Positions 30,915 to 39,528 of a stretch of DNA of 64,000 nt are shown here, piece after piece (the stretch's first letter is position 1; the number at the start of each line of letters is the position of its first letter). This DNA is from a virus, in the IMG/VR virus record IMGVR_UViG_3300010354_015978, positions 46,676 through 110,675 of that record, one strand, 5' to 3'. A program made the position numbers and the translations under genes. The notes beneath the pieces were generated by a model that saw only the letters and a program-made list of their open reading frames with translations, did not search any database and was not told the DNA's origin.

Positions 30915-31268
30915 TCAGCGTTGGCAGATCTGCTGATAATGCGTGAGATTTCCCCAGTAATCATACACCGGGATCTTGTGGCACACCAAGGGGCGCACAT
31001 ACTCGGGGTAGGGATAGGGGTAGTTGGGCGGGGGGTAGGGTGCAGGGCGATACACCACCGGGGGCGGCACACCGATGACCACGCTCACAGGCGGGTAGTG
31101 CCGATGCCCGTGATGCCCGTGATCGTGCCCACGATCACGGCTGAGTTGATACCCAATCACGGCGCCCACTAGAGCGCCCACCACGGCCCTGTCATCGGCC
31201 TGTGCAGCAGGGGCAAACCCCGCCGCTGCCAACGACAGCGCGATCACAGCAACTAGTGTCTTTTTCAT
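30915..31268 (-). CDS. Exported His/Pro-rich protein (117 aa)
   Basis: A signal peptide (MKKTLVAVIALSLAAAGFAP, AQA end) is followed by a glycine-zipper (VVGALVGAVIGYQ), a His-rich patch (RGHDHGHHGHRHYPP) and a Pro/Tyr-rich segment (YPPPNYPYPYPEYV). The His cluster suggests metal binding. Envelope-located. It has its own promoter at 31304-31332. Confidence 0.8.
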   Translation of the reverse strand: MKKTLVAVIALSLAAAGFAPAAQADDRAVVGALVGAVIGYQLSRDRGHDHGHHGHRHYPPVSVVIGVPPPVVYRPAPYPPPNYPYPYPEYVRPLVCHKIPVYDYWGNLTHYQQICQR

Positions 31269-31303
31269 GTCAGTTCCTCGGGGAAATGCCCCATTACAAT
31301 ATC

Positions 31304-31332
31304 ATGATAACACAGGTGCATTTTGATGTCAA
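31304..31332 (-). promoter_or_regulatory. Sigma70-type promoter
   Basis: TTGACA (31327-31332), 17-bp spacer, TATCAT (31304-31309), 36 bp before the ATG of the His/Pro-rich exported protein. Confidence 0.85.
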
Positions 31333-31352
31333 CCTGTGCTAGACCCTGTAAA

Positions 31353-31628
31353 TCACTGCAGGGTAACGCCCTCACAGGCGCTTTCTATCAGGGCCACCGC
31401 GATCGTGCTGAGTTCAGCACAATGCTGCCTATGTGCTTCGTGACTGCTGTCCCACCAAGCGTCAAAATTGCCGCTGTGCAGCGACACCCACATTTCCATG
31501 AGCGCAACAAAGTCATCTGCGCCCAAATTCTCCAACAATAGATGCCCAGCGTCATCCAGTCCATCCACCATGTCATTCACGGTTTGGTAACTGTAGATCT
31601 CGCCATCTGTGTGCAGAACTCTGTACAT
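31353..31628 (-). CDS. Phage protein of unknown function (91 aa)
   Basis: Starts MYRVLHTDGEIYSYQTVNDM with GAGGAA 6 nt before the ATG at 31628. Acidic, Trp/His-containing; no domain recognised. It has its own promoter and an operator-type motif upstream. Confidence 0.65.
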   Translation of the reverse strand: MYRVLHTDGEIYSYQTVNDMVDGLDDAGHLLLENLGADDFVALMEMWVSLHSGNFDAWWDSSHEAHRQHCAELSTIAVALIESACEGVTLQ

Positions 31629-31658
31629 CCGATTTCCTCGGTGATTTATAGTATGTAT

Positions 31659-31688
31659 AACATAACACGAAAAACCCCGGCTCGTCAA
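31659..31688 (-). promoter_or_regulatory. Weak sigma70-type promoter
   Basis: TTGACG (31683-31688), 18 bp, TATGTT. A GCATCTAAA/TTTAGATGC hairpin (31690-31716) lies just upstream, and one copy of the repeat is at 31730-31743. Confidence 0.55.
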
Positions 31689-31729
31689 TGCATCTAAACC
31701 AAACTCATTTAGATGCATGGTTGGGCTGT

Positions 31730-31743
31730 GTAAGTCATTGATT
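31730..31743. repeat. Operator-type repeat, single copy
   Basis: GTAAGTCATTGATT, identical to the distal copies of the paired elements. It sits 41 bp upstream of the -35 box at 31683-31688. Confidence 0.75.
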
Positions 31744-31754
31744 TTCAAAGGATT

Positions 31755-32117
31755 TCAGTGTTTGCCCACGTTGCGCAACCAATTTTCCACGTCGCCGTAC
31801 AGCGTGGCCATCATGGCTTCCCGGGTGCTGAACAACACCAGGCGCCGTGCCCGGCGATCCAGATAGTAGGGCCATTCCAGTTTGCGATCCAGATCCAGCA
31901 GCATGGCCTGTGTGAGGTTGCGGCTGTCCAGTTCCACCTGCCAGCTCACGATGGCCGCTGCGCACAAGGCTTGGTATCCAGTCTCGGTGAGGCGGTAACC
32001 ACCATCACGGCGGATGTTCTGATACCATGTTTTCATGGCACGTTCCAATGTGATGTTGTTGCCGCCTGGCAGCAGGTCCAGGATTACCTGCGTGATGTCA
32101 CGCCGGCTTTTCGCCAC
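31755..32117 (-). CDS. Conserved phage protein (120 aa)
   Basis: Contains LERAMKTWYQNIRRDGGYRL followed by TETGYQAL, a pattern familiar from aquatic T4-like phages. Winged-helix-like composition is possible. Function unknown. Overlaps the next gene by 20 nt. Confidence 0.7.
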   Translation of the reverse strand: MAKSRRDITQVILDLLPGGNNITLERAMKTWYQNIRRDGGYRLTETGYQALCAAAIVSWQVELDSRNLTQAMLLDLDRKLEWPYYLDRRARRLVLFSTREAMMATLYGDVENWLRNVGKH

Positions 32118-32403
32118 GGTACACTACCTGACCTTCCCGGAGCAGCACCACGCTGAACTTGTCGGTCTTGAACTGGTGGTTGAGCTTGCGAGCCAGATTG
32201 ATGGCGTGTCCGGAATTGCTGAAAGACACCTTCTTGTACTTGGGGCCGGGATACTGTACCAGCATGTTGGCGGTCTTGAGGTTGATGGGTGCGCCATCAT
32301 AGAAAACCGCGTAGATGCCCGTGGCTGCCAAGACCTGCTCGGTGCGATAGGTTTGGCGATCTGTGATCTCGGCCAGGATTTTGGGTTTGGGTCTGCTCAT
32401 CAA
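32098..32403 (-). CDS. Phage protein of unknown function (101 aa)
   Basis: Beta-rich, basic protein (MSRPKPKILAEITDRQ...). AGGAG lies upstream of two adjacent ATGs (32403/32400). A GATAAATA late-type box is at 32416-32423. Confidence 0.65.
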   Translation of the reverse strand: MMSRPKPKILAEITDRQTYRTEQVLAATGIYAVFYDGAPINLKTANMLVQYPGPKYKKVSFSNSGHAINLARKLNHQFKTDKFSVVLLREGQVVYRGEKPA

Positions 32404-32415
32404 TATCTCCTATGA

Positions 32416-32423
32416 TATTTATC
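32416..32423 (-). promoter_or_regulatory. T4-late-type promoter box
   Basis: GATAAATA on the minus strand, about 13 nt before the start, within a short TATGATATTTATCATA palindrome. Confidence 0.5.
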
Positions 32424-32438
32424 ATAGGAAACACCGAT

Positions 32439-32645
32439 TTAGAACGACCCGCCCTGGATTTCCACTTGCAATACCTCTGCGGCCTGCGGTTTTTGGGCCG
32501 TTGTGCGCAGTTCTTCCACTATCAAGAGCAGGCGCGTGATATCGGCATGGAGATCACGGGCTTCACCCAGGGTCATCATGACATCTCGTGTCTGTCGTGC
32601 TTCTGCGCTCTTGATGCGGTCAATGAAGCGATTGATGTGGATCAT
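32439..32645 (-). CDS. Small coiled-coil phage protein (68 aa)
   Basis: The FIDRIKSAEARQTRDVMMTL and LHADITRLLLIVEELRTT segments give a helical or coiled-coil protein. It resembles small proteins next to replication genes in aquatic T4-like phages. Function unknown. Confidence 0.7.
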   Translation of the reverse strand: MIHINRFIDRIKSAEARQTRDVMMTLGEARDLHADITRLLLIVEELRTTAQKPQAAEVLQVEIQGGSF

Positions 32646-33091
32646 GAGCGTCGTGCCTCGTCCGCGGACATGAACGGGCCCTGATATTCATAGCGTTGCA
32701 GCAGGATCAATTTGGGGCAAAACATCACGCGCCAATCACGCCCATTGCGACGCACACGGTACCAACCTGCGGCCAACCAGGATCGGCTGCGCGGTTCTGT
32801 AGTCCACAGGGGCAGTTGATGCTTGACATCAAACATGGCGTTGTGCGCGGTGCCCTTGGTGGGGTAGCCATGCACCGATCTAGGATCTGCTTCGGGTGCC
32901 TGACGCTCGGCGGTTTCAAATTCTACATCGCCCAGTCTCTGGCGCAACATGCTGAGCGTGGTGACTTCCACAGTGTCACCATAGAGGTTCACAGCATAAC
33001 CACCTGTGGTGGCTTCGATATTGCCGATCTTGCGATCCTGATCTCGCAAGATCCAGTACTGGTCGGGTATCACGGCTTTGGCTTTGATCAT
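32642..33091 (-). CDS. Conserved phage protein (149 aa)
   Basis: Starts MIKAKAVIPDQYWILRDQDR and continues with IGNIEATTGGYAVNLYG. The same family accompanies RNase H-type genes in T4-like phages. Unknown function. Start at 33091 overlaps the RNase H stop. Confidence 0.7.
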   Translation of the reverse strand: MIKAKAVIPDQYWILRDQDRKIGNIEATTGGYAVNLYGDTVEVTTLSMLRQRLGDVEFETAERQAPEADPRSVHGYPTKGTAHNAMFDVKHQLPLWTTEPRSRSWLAAGWYRVRRNGRDWRVMFCPKLILLQRYEYQGPFMSADEARRS

Positions 33092-34101
33092 GTTGTCTCC
33101 TGGTCTCTTAAATGTCCCGCGTAGGGACTGTTCAGCCACCGGGCAAACACTTCGGCCTGCTCGCTGATTTTGTTGAGTTCAAAACGTCCGCAAAATCGCA
33201 TGAAGTGTACACCTACCTGGGGCTGGATACCAACTCGCACGTTGTCGTGGATGGCAGCGTCTACCGCGGCCTTGACATCGCTGGGCTGGGCAGTAAGGTC
33301 TACCAGTTGCCGATTGCGATGATAATCATCCAAGACTCTGTGCTCTTGTCCTTCGTGATCGGTCCAGCGGCTCAGCATGAGATTGTTCCAAGCATAACCC
33401 TGTCGTTCACGATCTGCAAAGGCTTCCTGCAATCCCACGCGATTCTTGGTGCCCTTGACCCTCACACCGGGATAGGCCGAGAACACATTGTCAGTGGGAT
33501 CACCCCTCATGCACTTCTCAAACAACAACCACTGGGGGTCAGGAGTGGTCTTGGGCTGCTGGGTTTTCTTGTCTAGTACCGGCTGATTCTTGGCATCAAA
33601 TATGCCCTGTATGGTCAGCAGTTCATCTGTGATGCCGTTGTATTGCTGTACGTTGGGTGCCAACAGTTGAACGAAGTCAGTGTCGCTGGACACAATAATG
33701 TGTTCATCGCCGGGGTGTAAAGCGATCCAGCGGGCAATGACATCGTCCGCTTCGGCCCGTTCGTGCCTGATCACGGAGCAGTTGGTGTGCTCCAACAAGT
33801 ATTTAGTCAAGTGATCGTAGGTTTCCCAGAACACCTGCTCTTCTTCACGCTCTTTTTCTGTCAGTGCAGCACGGTTTTCTGCACGATTGCGCTTGTAGGG
33901 CGGATATACATCCTTGCGCCAACTGCGTCCCTCCAGGGCAAATACCACGTGATCCGCAGGGAATCTACGGTATACCTTGTTGATGCTGCTGAGCGTGATG
34001 TGCAGGGCGTAGCCAACTTTCTCCCATGTGTCAGCAGCCCGGAAAGCCGCGTGACGGGCACGGAAGAACACATTGGCTGTGTCCATGAGAAGATATCGCA
34101 T
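33088..34101 (-). CDS. rnh: T4-type RNase H (5'-3' exonuclease)
   Basis: 337 residues with FEN-like nuclease motifs: MDTANVFFRA at the N-terminus, ERAEADDVIARW, SSDTDFVQLL and GDPTDNV with a helix-hairpin-like region after it. It removes RNA primers from Okazaki fragments in T4-like replication. Well matched to the family. Confidence 0.92.
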   Translation of the reverse strand: MRYLLMDTANVFFRARHAAFRAADTWEKVGYALHITLSSINKVYRRFPADHVVFALEGRSWRKDVYPPYKRNRAENRAALTEKEREEEQVFWETYDHLTKYLLEHTNCSVIRHERAEADDVIARWIALHPGDEHIIVSSDTDFVQLLAPNVQQYNGITDELLTIQGIFDAKNQPVLDKKTQQPKTTPDPQWLLFEKCMRGDPTDNVFSAYPGVRVKGTKNRVGLQEAFADRERQGYAWNNLMLSRWTDHEGQEHRVLDDYHRNRQLVDLTAQPSDVKAAVDAAIHDNVRVGIQPQVGVHFMRFCGRFELNKISEQAEVFARWLNSPYAGHLRDQETT

Positions 34102-34106
34102 CGAGA

Positions 34107-34820
34107 TTACACCAGTAGTTCGTTATCTATGATGTAGTTTAACATGAAATTGGCCCAGGCCGCATGGGCTTCTTGTCCGAAATGCCAAGATTCGGGCGAA
34201 ACAGTCCTGAAGCGATTGCGTTTTAGATATGCGTCGTAGGTAAAGTCTGGGCTGTAGGGCATGATGTAGTTCACGCCCCAGTCTCGCCGCTGGCTCTGCA
34301 CAATGTCACCAAAATGATTGTTGCCGTTGAAAAACACATGGCGCACATTTTGGGCCCGGAGTTCCAAATGCAGTTGCCAGATGTCTTCGTGTGCGCGTCG
34401 TGCGCAGTCACGATAATCCATGTCAGCAACCCACTGACGATAGCGTTTGTGATGTTTGGCGGGGACATCATCTGTGCCCGAGGCTGTGACCTGATAACTC
34501 ACACCATCGATCCACCATTCTTCACGCTCCCAAGTGCTCCACTGGATCACTATCAAGGTCTCGGGCAACCAGGACTGATTGCGTGACAGCCACTCGCGCG
34601 TGGTGCGCAGTATACGGGCATTGCTGCTGGCCGACTCAGCGTCGGTGTGCAACACTGCCTTGATGTTTTCGCTGAGTCTCTTGGCCCAACTCACTTGCCA
34701 GTTATCGGGATGCGGTGCTCGCTTCATGTAGTTGAAGCGCGGATCATCCTCGGCAAAGGCATGTGGATTTACTGCTTCAGCGGCAGCAGCGTGGCTGTCA
34801 CCGTTGACGTAGAGTTTCAT
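34107..34820 (-). CDS. SGNH-type hydrolase-like protein (237 aa)
   Basis: The N-terminal YVNGDSHAAA (GDS-type block I) and C-terminal ESWHFGQEAHAAWANF (catalytic His region) fit the SGNH fold. It overlaps the cytidylyltransferase by 4 nt. Second of four related genes. Substrate unknown; esterase or acyltransferase. Confidence 0.7.
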   Translation of the reverse strand: MKLYVNGDSHAAAAEAVNPHAFAEDDPRFNYMKRAPHPDNWQVSWAKRLSENIKAVLHTDAESASSNARILRTTREWLSRNQSWLPETLIVIQWSTWEREEWWIDGVSYQVTASGTDDVPAKHHKRYRQWVADMDYRDCARRAHEDIWQLHLELRAQNVRHVFFNGNNHFGDIVQSQRRDWGVNYIMPYSPDFTYDAYLKRNRFRTVSPESWHFGQEAHAAWANFMLNYIIDNELLV

Positions 34821-35290
34821 GGCCGTGTGACCTTTTCGGCTTCGGCTGCTGCCACGCGCTTGCGCAGACTGCTGCTGCTGAACGAGTGATCTCGACCGTT
34901 GTAGATGATGTCAATGCCGCGCTGAAAACATTCGTCGCGACCAGAAAAATCTTTGTTTTCGTATTCCACGCCCAGGATGCGCACATCCAGGGGCAGGATC
35001 AACAGCAGGTCTATAAGATCGCGTTCGGTCTCGTACACCACCACCTCGTCCACGTAGCGACAAGCCGCTAACTGTATCTGTCGCTCCACGATGCTCTGCA
35101 CGGGATGATTCTTGGTGTCGGGACGATCTATAGTGGGGTCGGTTTGTAGACCGGCAATGAGATAATCGCAGTGATTCTTGGCTTCGCTCAGCATGGCTAT
35201 GTGGCCAGCATGCAGCATGTCAAAGGTGCTGAACGTGATGCCGATCTTCTTGCCATCGGCCTTGAGCTGTTTGACATGATTGAAAATCAT
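34817..35290 (-). CDS. Cytidylyltransferase-like nucleotidyltransferase
   Basis: 157 residues. TFDMLHAGHIAML carries the HxGH nucleotide motif, and the C-terminal SFSSSSLRKRV resembles the RTEGISTS-type motif. Relatives activate glycerol-3-P, ethanolamine-P or sugar phosphates with CTP or ATP for surface polymers. Confidence 0.88.
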   Translation of the reverse strand: MIFNHVKQLKADGKKIGITFSTFDMLHAGHIAMLSEAKNHCDYLIAGLQTDPTIDRPDTKNHPVQSIVERQIQLAACRYVDEVVVYETERDLIDLLLILPLDVRILGVEYENKDFSGRDECFQRGIDIIYNGRDHSFSSSSLRKRVAAAEAEKVTRP

Positions 35291-35475
35291 GCGACCTCCC
35301 GGAACATTTGTCGCCGGCCTTCTTCACCCAAGACAGCATCAAAGATTTCTCGGGTGCGCTGCATCATGGCACAGGCCAGCATGAGCTGATCATGGCTATT
35401 CATGCACTCCATGATCTGCCGGTCCACCGGCACCATGAGTTGTTCCATGCGTGTTTTTACTGCGTCGTCTGTCAT
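35287..35475 (-). CDS. Small phage protein (62 aa)
   Basis: Starts MTDDAVKTRMEQLMVPVDRQ. Met-rich helical protein, unrecognised. The start at 35475 lies just upstream of the following SGNH gene's end. Confidence 0.6.
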   Translation of the reverse strand: MTDDAVKTRMEQLMVPVDRQIMECMNSHDQLMLACAMMQRTREIFDAVLGEEGRRQMFREVA

Positions 35476-35479
35476 GTCA

Positions 35480-36157
35480 TTACCTCTTGACCAGCACTCC
35501 CTGTAGTGAAGTGGCCTGTGCAAATTGTTCTATACCGGTTTGGAAAATACCAGGACTTAAATTGTCATTGATCAACTGTGCTAATTTTTGGTGATTTGCC
35601 GGCATCAAATGTCCCGTCCTAGCATCCAAATAGTGATCATGCCAAGCTCGACATGCATCGTCACTATCGAACAATGGTCTGATCTCCCAACAAGATACGT
35701 CGTACAAGTTGAATTGTAACTTCAAAGGAGGAAAAAAACAAGGGATCACCATGACGTTTGGCCAGGTGCGCATGACATGATGTATAACGGCAGCATTGAC
35801 AAAGTTGTCTTGCTCTACGTCTACCAGTTCCATGTAGTAGTCGCGATACACTTGCTGTTTGCGTTGCACTCTAGAATCTTTGCTGACAATAGGTTCAGTC
35901 ACGCGCCAATGTTGCCAGGTTCGTGGCCATGGTGGACCATAAGGAGTTGGAAAACTCAGTCGCCCTGGCATGGTAGCGCACCATATGGCCAACTCGTAGT
36001 TTGCTGCATGCTCCTGCAGTCGCTCCACGCTGAACATGATGCTGCTGCCAGGTTCGCCATGGCAGGTCACGTCGTGCCCTAGATCAGCCAGATACCTCCA
36101 CCAAATTGGAGTTTGGTCAGCGTGGGCATAACTGTCGCCAAAGACCCCAATCTTCAA
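35480..36157 (-). CDS. SGNH-type hydrolase-like protein, TTG start
   Basis: 225 residues. Starts with LKIGVFGDSYAHADQTP (block I GDSY), and near the end TGHLMPANHQKLAQLI gives the catalytic His region. The TTG at 36157 overlaps the stop of the micro-ORF upstream, so translation is probably coupled. Third SGNH member. Confidence 0.7.
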   Translation of the reverse strand: MKIGVFGDSYAHADQTPIWWRYLADLGHDVTCHGEPGSSIMFSVERLQEHAANYELAIWCATMPGRLSFPTPYGPPWPRTWQHWRVTEPIVSKDSRVQRKQQVYRDYYMELVDVEQDNFVNAAVIHHVMRTWPNVMVIPCFFPPLKLQFNLYDVSCWEIRPLFDSDDACRAWHDHYLDARTGHLMPANHQKLAQLINDNLSPGIFQTGIEQFAQATSLQGVLVKR

Positions 36158-36249
36158 CTGTGTTCTCTCCGTCCTCCGCCGATGTCGCGACTGCGAGTGT
36201 AGCGCACCTGTGGATTCATGGCCTGTTCTTGTTCCCAGGTTTCTAGCAC
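36154..36249 (-). CDS. Micro-ORF (31 aa) coupled to SGNH gene
   Basis: GTG-started frame VLETWEQEQAMNPQVRYTRS then RDIGGGRREHS. The start overlaps the upstream stop and the stop overlaps the next TTG. It may be a real peptide or a coupling device. Confidence 0.45.
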   Translation of the reverse strand: MLETWEQEQAMNPQVRYTRSRDIGGGRREHS

Positions 36250-36560
36250 ACGTTGCGACAAACATTCTGGAACCAACGATCCACGATGTCGGCATCAGTA
36301 TCTCTGGGATCCTTTTGATATCCAGCGCGTACAAGATTGGCCACGAACTTGTCATTCCAATCTAGTTCAAACGCACCAGAGTTGATGTCCTCGGGATCAA
36401 TGTCCATGCTGATAACTGTGATATAGGGTTCACCGCGCTCGTTGGCCAATTCTTTTTCGGTCTTCTCAGGCGGCTTGGGCGGTTCAGGACGAGGTTCAGC
36501 AGCAGCTCGGGGCTTGACCGGCTTGCGTCCAATATTGAGTAGTTTGTTCCAAAGTTTCAT
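36243..36560 (-). CDS. Conserved small phage protein (105 aa)
   Basis: A Pro/Lys-rich N-terminus is followed by ITVISMDIDPEDINSGAFEL then DWNDKFVANLVRAGYQ. The S-MDIDP...GAFELDWN-KF pattern is strongly familiar from aquatic T4-like phages. Function unknown. Confidence 0.8.
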   Translation of the reverse strand: MKLWNKLLNIGRKPVKPRAAAEPRPEPPKPPEKTEKELANERGEPYITVISMDIDPEDINSGAFELDWNDKFVANLVRAGYQKDPRDTDADIVDRWFQNVCRNVC

Positions 36561-36570
36561 GTGGTGTACC

Positions 36571-36804
36571 TCAGTCGCGACTGGCTTGCGCGATCATGTC
36601 TTGGTATTCTGCATTGGGATGGTCACGCAGTCTTTCGTGGTATAAGTCTATCACGGTCTTGGCCGCAGTGGCCGGGAACAGACTGGGGTGGATGGCATGC
36701 AGTAGACTGGCCACGCCGGCACCAATCAGTCTCAGTCCCGCTATCAGGGCCCAGCGGCTGTGTTCAGCGTAGGTTACTCCGCTTTCAACTAGATGTGGGT
36801 GCAT
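36571..36804 (-). CDS. DUF6356-like small protein (77 aa)
   Basis: MHPHLVESGVTYAEHSRWAL then LLHAIHPSLFPATAAKTVID: a good match to the DUF6356 pattern (HP...G-x-x-Y-x-EH...HA-x-x-P...T-A-x-T). The plus-strand gene at 5494 is a divergent relative. Overlaps the ligase gene by 20 nt. Confidence 0.78.
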   Translation of the reverse strand: MHPHLVESGVTYAEHSRWALIAGLRLIGAGVASLLHAIHPSLFPATAAKTVIDLYHERLRDHPNAEYQDMIAQASRD

Positions 36805-38218
36805 GATCAAGTTCCTGTTGTTTGAATGCATACAACAAAATAGGACGACTGGGCTTCATGCCGCTCAGGACTTCGGGCAAGTCAAAGCGTTTGACTGCTT
36901 TCAACACATGCCAGGGACTCAAGTCACGGGCAATGTCTTGATTGATGCGGTCTAGATCAGCAGGCATGCTGTCGTCAAACACTGCCAGGTAGAGTTCGTT
37001 GTCCTGGAAATCGCCCACGACCTGGAACTGTGACGTGCCAAAGTGTTCACGCAAGTATGTATCCAACGGTGCTATGTCCACGGCTCTTTTACCGCGCCAA
37101 ATTTTGTAGTTGCGCGCCCGAAAACGAACGCCGTGATCCAGCGACTCAAAAACATCTTCGATGCTGTGCCATGCGTGTCCGGCCCAACGCACATCCACGC
37201 TGGTGGGGTTGAAACGATATTCAAGATTGGGCATGATCTCGTGAAACACGCCGGGCTGGAAATCTTTATAGTTGTCCGGCGTGATCCTGCCCACAAACAT
37301 CACGCCCACTTCGCTGCACCCAAAGATATCCAAGATCTCGCGCGGCTTAAGATTTTCCATGACCCACGACACCTTGTTGGGTGTGGTACCGCGTATGCAA
37401 TGCAGGCTGAGTTTGCCCATGAGATCCGTGGGTCTGGCACGGTCAAAGTCCTGTAACCAGTCATAGGGCACCAGCATGCGTGTCACGCCAAACTGATAGG
37501 CATAAGGCAGCACACGACTGGCAAAGGTTGCACCATCATAGGTTCCACCTTCTAGCAGATCGGACCGGCTCCAAAAATGTGTGCTGCTGACGTGCAGCAA
37601 GGGAATGGCATAGTTGAGAAACAGGCTGGCATGATGCAGCGTTTTCCAATGAAAGGCACGGTCATGCATGTTGAAACCAAACATACCAATGAGGTTGTGC
37701 GTGAGATCCGCAACCAATTGGTGTGTGAAGTCCACGATCTTGGGCATTCCCGTGGTTCCGCTGCTGTGCGTTTTCACTGCCACGGTATTGGCGTCTATGG
37801 GCGCTGATATCTGCCACTCAATCTCGGCGTATTGTGCCTGTGGCGCGTAGTCCGTGGTGCTAAAAGAGATCTTGTCGGCAAAGGCCTCGCGCACCACATG
37901 ATCATGTATGACCACGTCCACGAAGTCATAGAAACCGCGGAACTCGGGAATGGCAGTATAGCCTACATGGAAGTCGTGTACAAATACATTGGCGCCCAAC
38001 TCCCACACCGCCTGCAGGCAAGGCACGATGTGGTCAAAGTTGTTGTGCCCAATAAACACCGTGCGGCCCACGGTGTCACCACCCAGCAAGTGATAAAGTT
38101 GGTGTTTGTAAAACAACCTGCGGTTGTTGATCTCGACATGATCAATGAGATTGCCATGGAAATCTATCAGACGCAGATCTCTGCGTATCAGTTCCGCGGC
38201 ATTCACGAATTGCGTCAT
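36785..38218 (-). CDS. AMP-dependent synthetase/ligase (ANL superfamily)
   Basis: About 477 residues. The AMP-binding P-loop is THSSGTTGMPKIV, and IFGCSEVGVMFVGR resembles the acceptor/adenine motif. ANL enzymes adenylate acids to form acyl-CoA or load carrier proteins. The C-terminal domain is present and normal in length. The start at 38218 overlaps the queE stop (TGATG). Found next to radical SAM, SGNH and transferase genes, it could supply an activated acyl group for a surface or DNA modification, an inference only. Confidence 0.88.
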   Translation of the reverse strand: MTQFVNAAELIRRDLRLIDFHGNLIDHVEINNRRLFYKHQLYHLLGGDTVGRTVFIGHNNFDHIVPCLQAVWELGANVFVHDFHVGYTAIPEFRGFYDFVDVVIHDHVVREAFADKISFSTTDYAPQAQYAEIEWQISAPIDANTVAVKTHSSGTTGMPKIVDFTHQLVADLTHNLIGMFGFNMHDRAFHWKTLHHASLFLNYAIPLLHVSSTHFWSRSDLLEGGTYDGATFASRVLPYAYQFGVTRMLVPYDWLQDFDRARPTDLMGKLSLHCIRGTTPNKVSWVMENLKPREILDIFGCSEVGVMFVGRITPDNYKDFQPGVFHEIMPNLEYRFNPTSVDVRWAGHAWHSIEDVFESLDHGVRFRARNYKIWRGKRAVDIAPLDTYLREHFGTSQFQVVGDFQDNELYLAVFDDSMPADLDRINQDIARDLSPWHVLKAVKRFDLPEVLSGMKPSRPILLYAFKQQELDHAPTSS

Positions 38219-39114
38219 CAAGTTCCCCAGGCGTTGCGCCAGATATCCACTTGCAGTCTTGGGCTGTAGCGCCATCCGCGCTGCATGGCCAGTCGTGCCA
38301 CCTGCTGAGTGTTCAAGTTATATACCTGCGGAACTCCGCCCACGGGCATGAGATAGATGGGACCCGAGAAGCCTGCGCCACGGAATTCTTGTACCGCACG
38401 GTCTGCATCCTCCACATCCTGCTCAGTGGCCACCACGAACTTGAGATAGGTCATGCCCAATTCTTGATAAGACGCCACTACTTCGGGACGTATGGCCTTG
38501 TCCCAGGGTTCGCCTGAGCATGGCAGTTTGGGACTCACGCTGAAAGTGAGATTGTCATGATCTCGACCGTGACGTGTGAAATCTGCAAACAGGAAGTCAT
38601 GCATTTCAGCATAAAGCGCCTGTGTGCCGTTGGTCTCGAACGTTAGATTCTGCAGGCCGCGTTGCATGCACAGCCCGATCATTTCGGGATACAGTTGCTG
38701 ATAGCCCAACAAGGGCTCGCCGCCCGTGATCACGAGATGCACGTCGTCTTGGAAACGATTGTTGGTCCAGTTCCCGCCGGGAATCAAGGCATGCATTCGA
38801 TCCACGATGACATCTACAGAATCCTGCTCATTGAACCGCTTGAACTCGGGATAGATGCTGGCATAGGTATCGCAGCCCGATGTGACCAGGGGTAGGTCTT
38901 CAAACTTCTGATAGCGTGTGGGCTCTCGTCGTATGTCATCAATGATGGCGACCACTTCGGGATTGTGCCCGTCAATGACTTCATCCCGCGGGCGCCCAAA
39001 CTTGCGGCAGCGGAAGTTGCAGCCAAAGGTTCTAAAGAACACACTGGGCACACCGGCCCAGCGTCCTTCGCCCTGCAGGCTGTAGAATACTTCTGTGTAG
39101 GTGATCTTTTCCAT
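38218..39114 (-). CDS. queE: QueE-type radical SAM (7-carboxy-7-deazaguanine synthase)
   Basis: 298 residues. YTEVFYSLQGEG is the QueE N-terminal signature and TGGEPLLGYQQLYPE matches the SAM region. The cluster motif is unusual: CNFRCRKFG has two Cys in CxxxC, but the third expected Cys is displaced about 45 residues to TSGCDTYAS, where CDT matches the normal third Cys environment (CDT in CxxCDT). This looks like an insertion in the cluster loop. QueE makes CDG, precursor of preQ0 used for DNA deazaguanylation with FolE, QueD and DpdA. Confidence 0.9.
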   Translation of the reverse strand: MEKITYTEVFYSLQGEGRWAGVPSVFFRTFGCNFRCRKFGRPRDEVIDGHNPEVVAIIDDIRREPTRYQKFEDLPLVTSGCDTYASIYPEFKRFNEQDSVDVIVDRMHALIPGGNWTNNRFQDDVHLVITGGEPLLGYQQLYPEMIGLCMQRGLQNLTFETNGTQALYAEMHDFLFADFTRHGRDHDNLTFSVSPKLPCSGEPWDKAIRPEVVASYQELGMTYLKFVVATEQDVEDADRAVQEFRGAGFSGPIYLMPVGGVPQVYNLNTQQVARLAMQRGWRYSPRLQVDIWRNAWGT

Positions 39115-39528
39115 CTATACCTCTCGGGTTTCGTCTAGGTTTGAATCACTGGGAAACTTGAAACTGCCAAACCTGATCAACAGCAAACTGATGGCCAGGA
39201 TCAATATAGCGCCACACATGGCCACGATCTCCCAGATCTTGTCATGAGCAGCCACCAGGTCCACCACGTATCTTGTGATGGCTGTTATGGCTATGTAGGC
39301 CAGGAACCGCACCGGCATGTGATTTGTCTTGAAGTAGATGCCTACCATGGCACCGATCTCAAGATAGATAAACAGCAGCAATAGATCCTGCACCGAAGCA
39401 TGATGCTTGTCCAGCAGTCCAATGAAAGTCCATGTAGCAGCCCACACCGTGGCAGCACCTATGGCAAACAAGGCCAGCCGGTGGAACACACCAACCAGTT
39501 GATTGCCCAACTGGTCTAGTTTGTTCAT
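39115..39528 (-). CDS. psiE: PsiE-family membrane protein
   Basis: 137 residues with four transmembrane helices. LLLLFIYLEIGAMVGIYF, HMPVRFLAYIAITAITRYVV and the C-terminal hydrophobic helix match the phosphate-starvation-inducible PsiE family. A phosphate-stress role is inferred from the family. The start at 39528 overlaps the glycosylase stop (ATGA). Confidence 0.85.
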   Translation of the reverse strand: MNKLDQLGNQLVGVFHRLALFAIGAATVWAATWTFIGLLDKHHASVQDLLLLFIYLEIGAMVGIYFKTNHMPVRFLAYIAITAITRYVVDLVAAHDKIWEIVAMCGAILILAISLLLIRFGSFKFPSDSNLDETREV

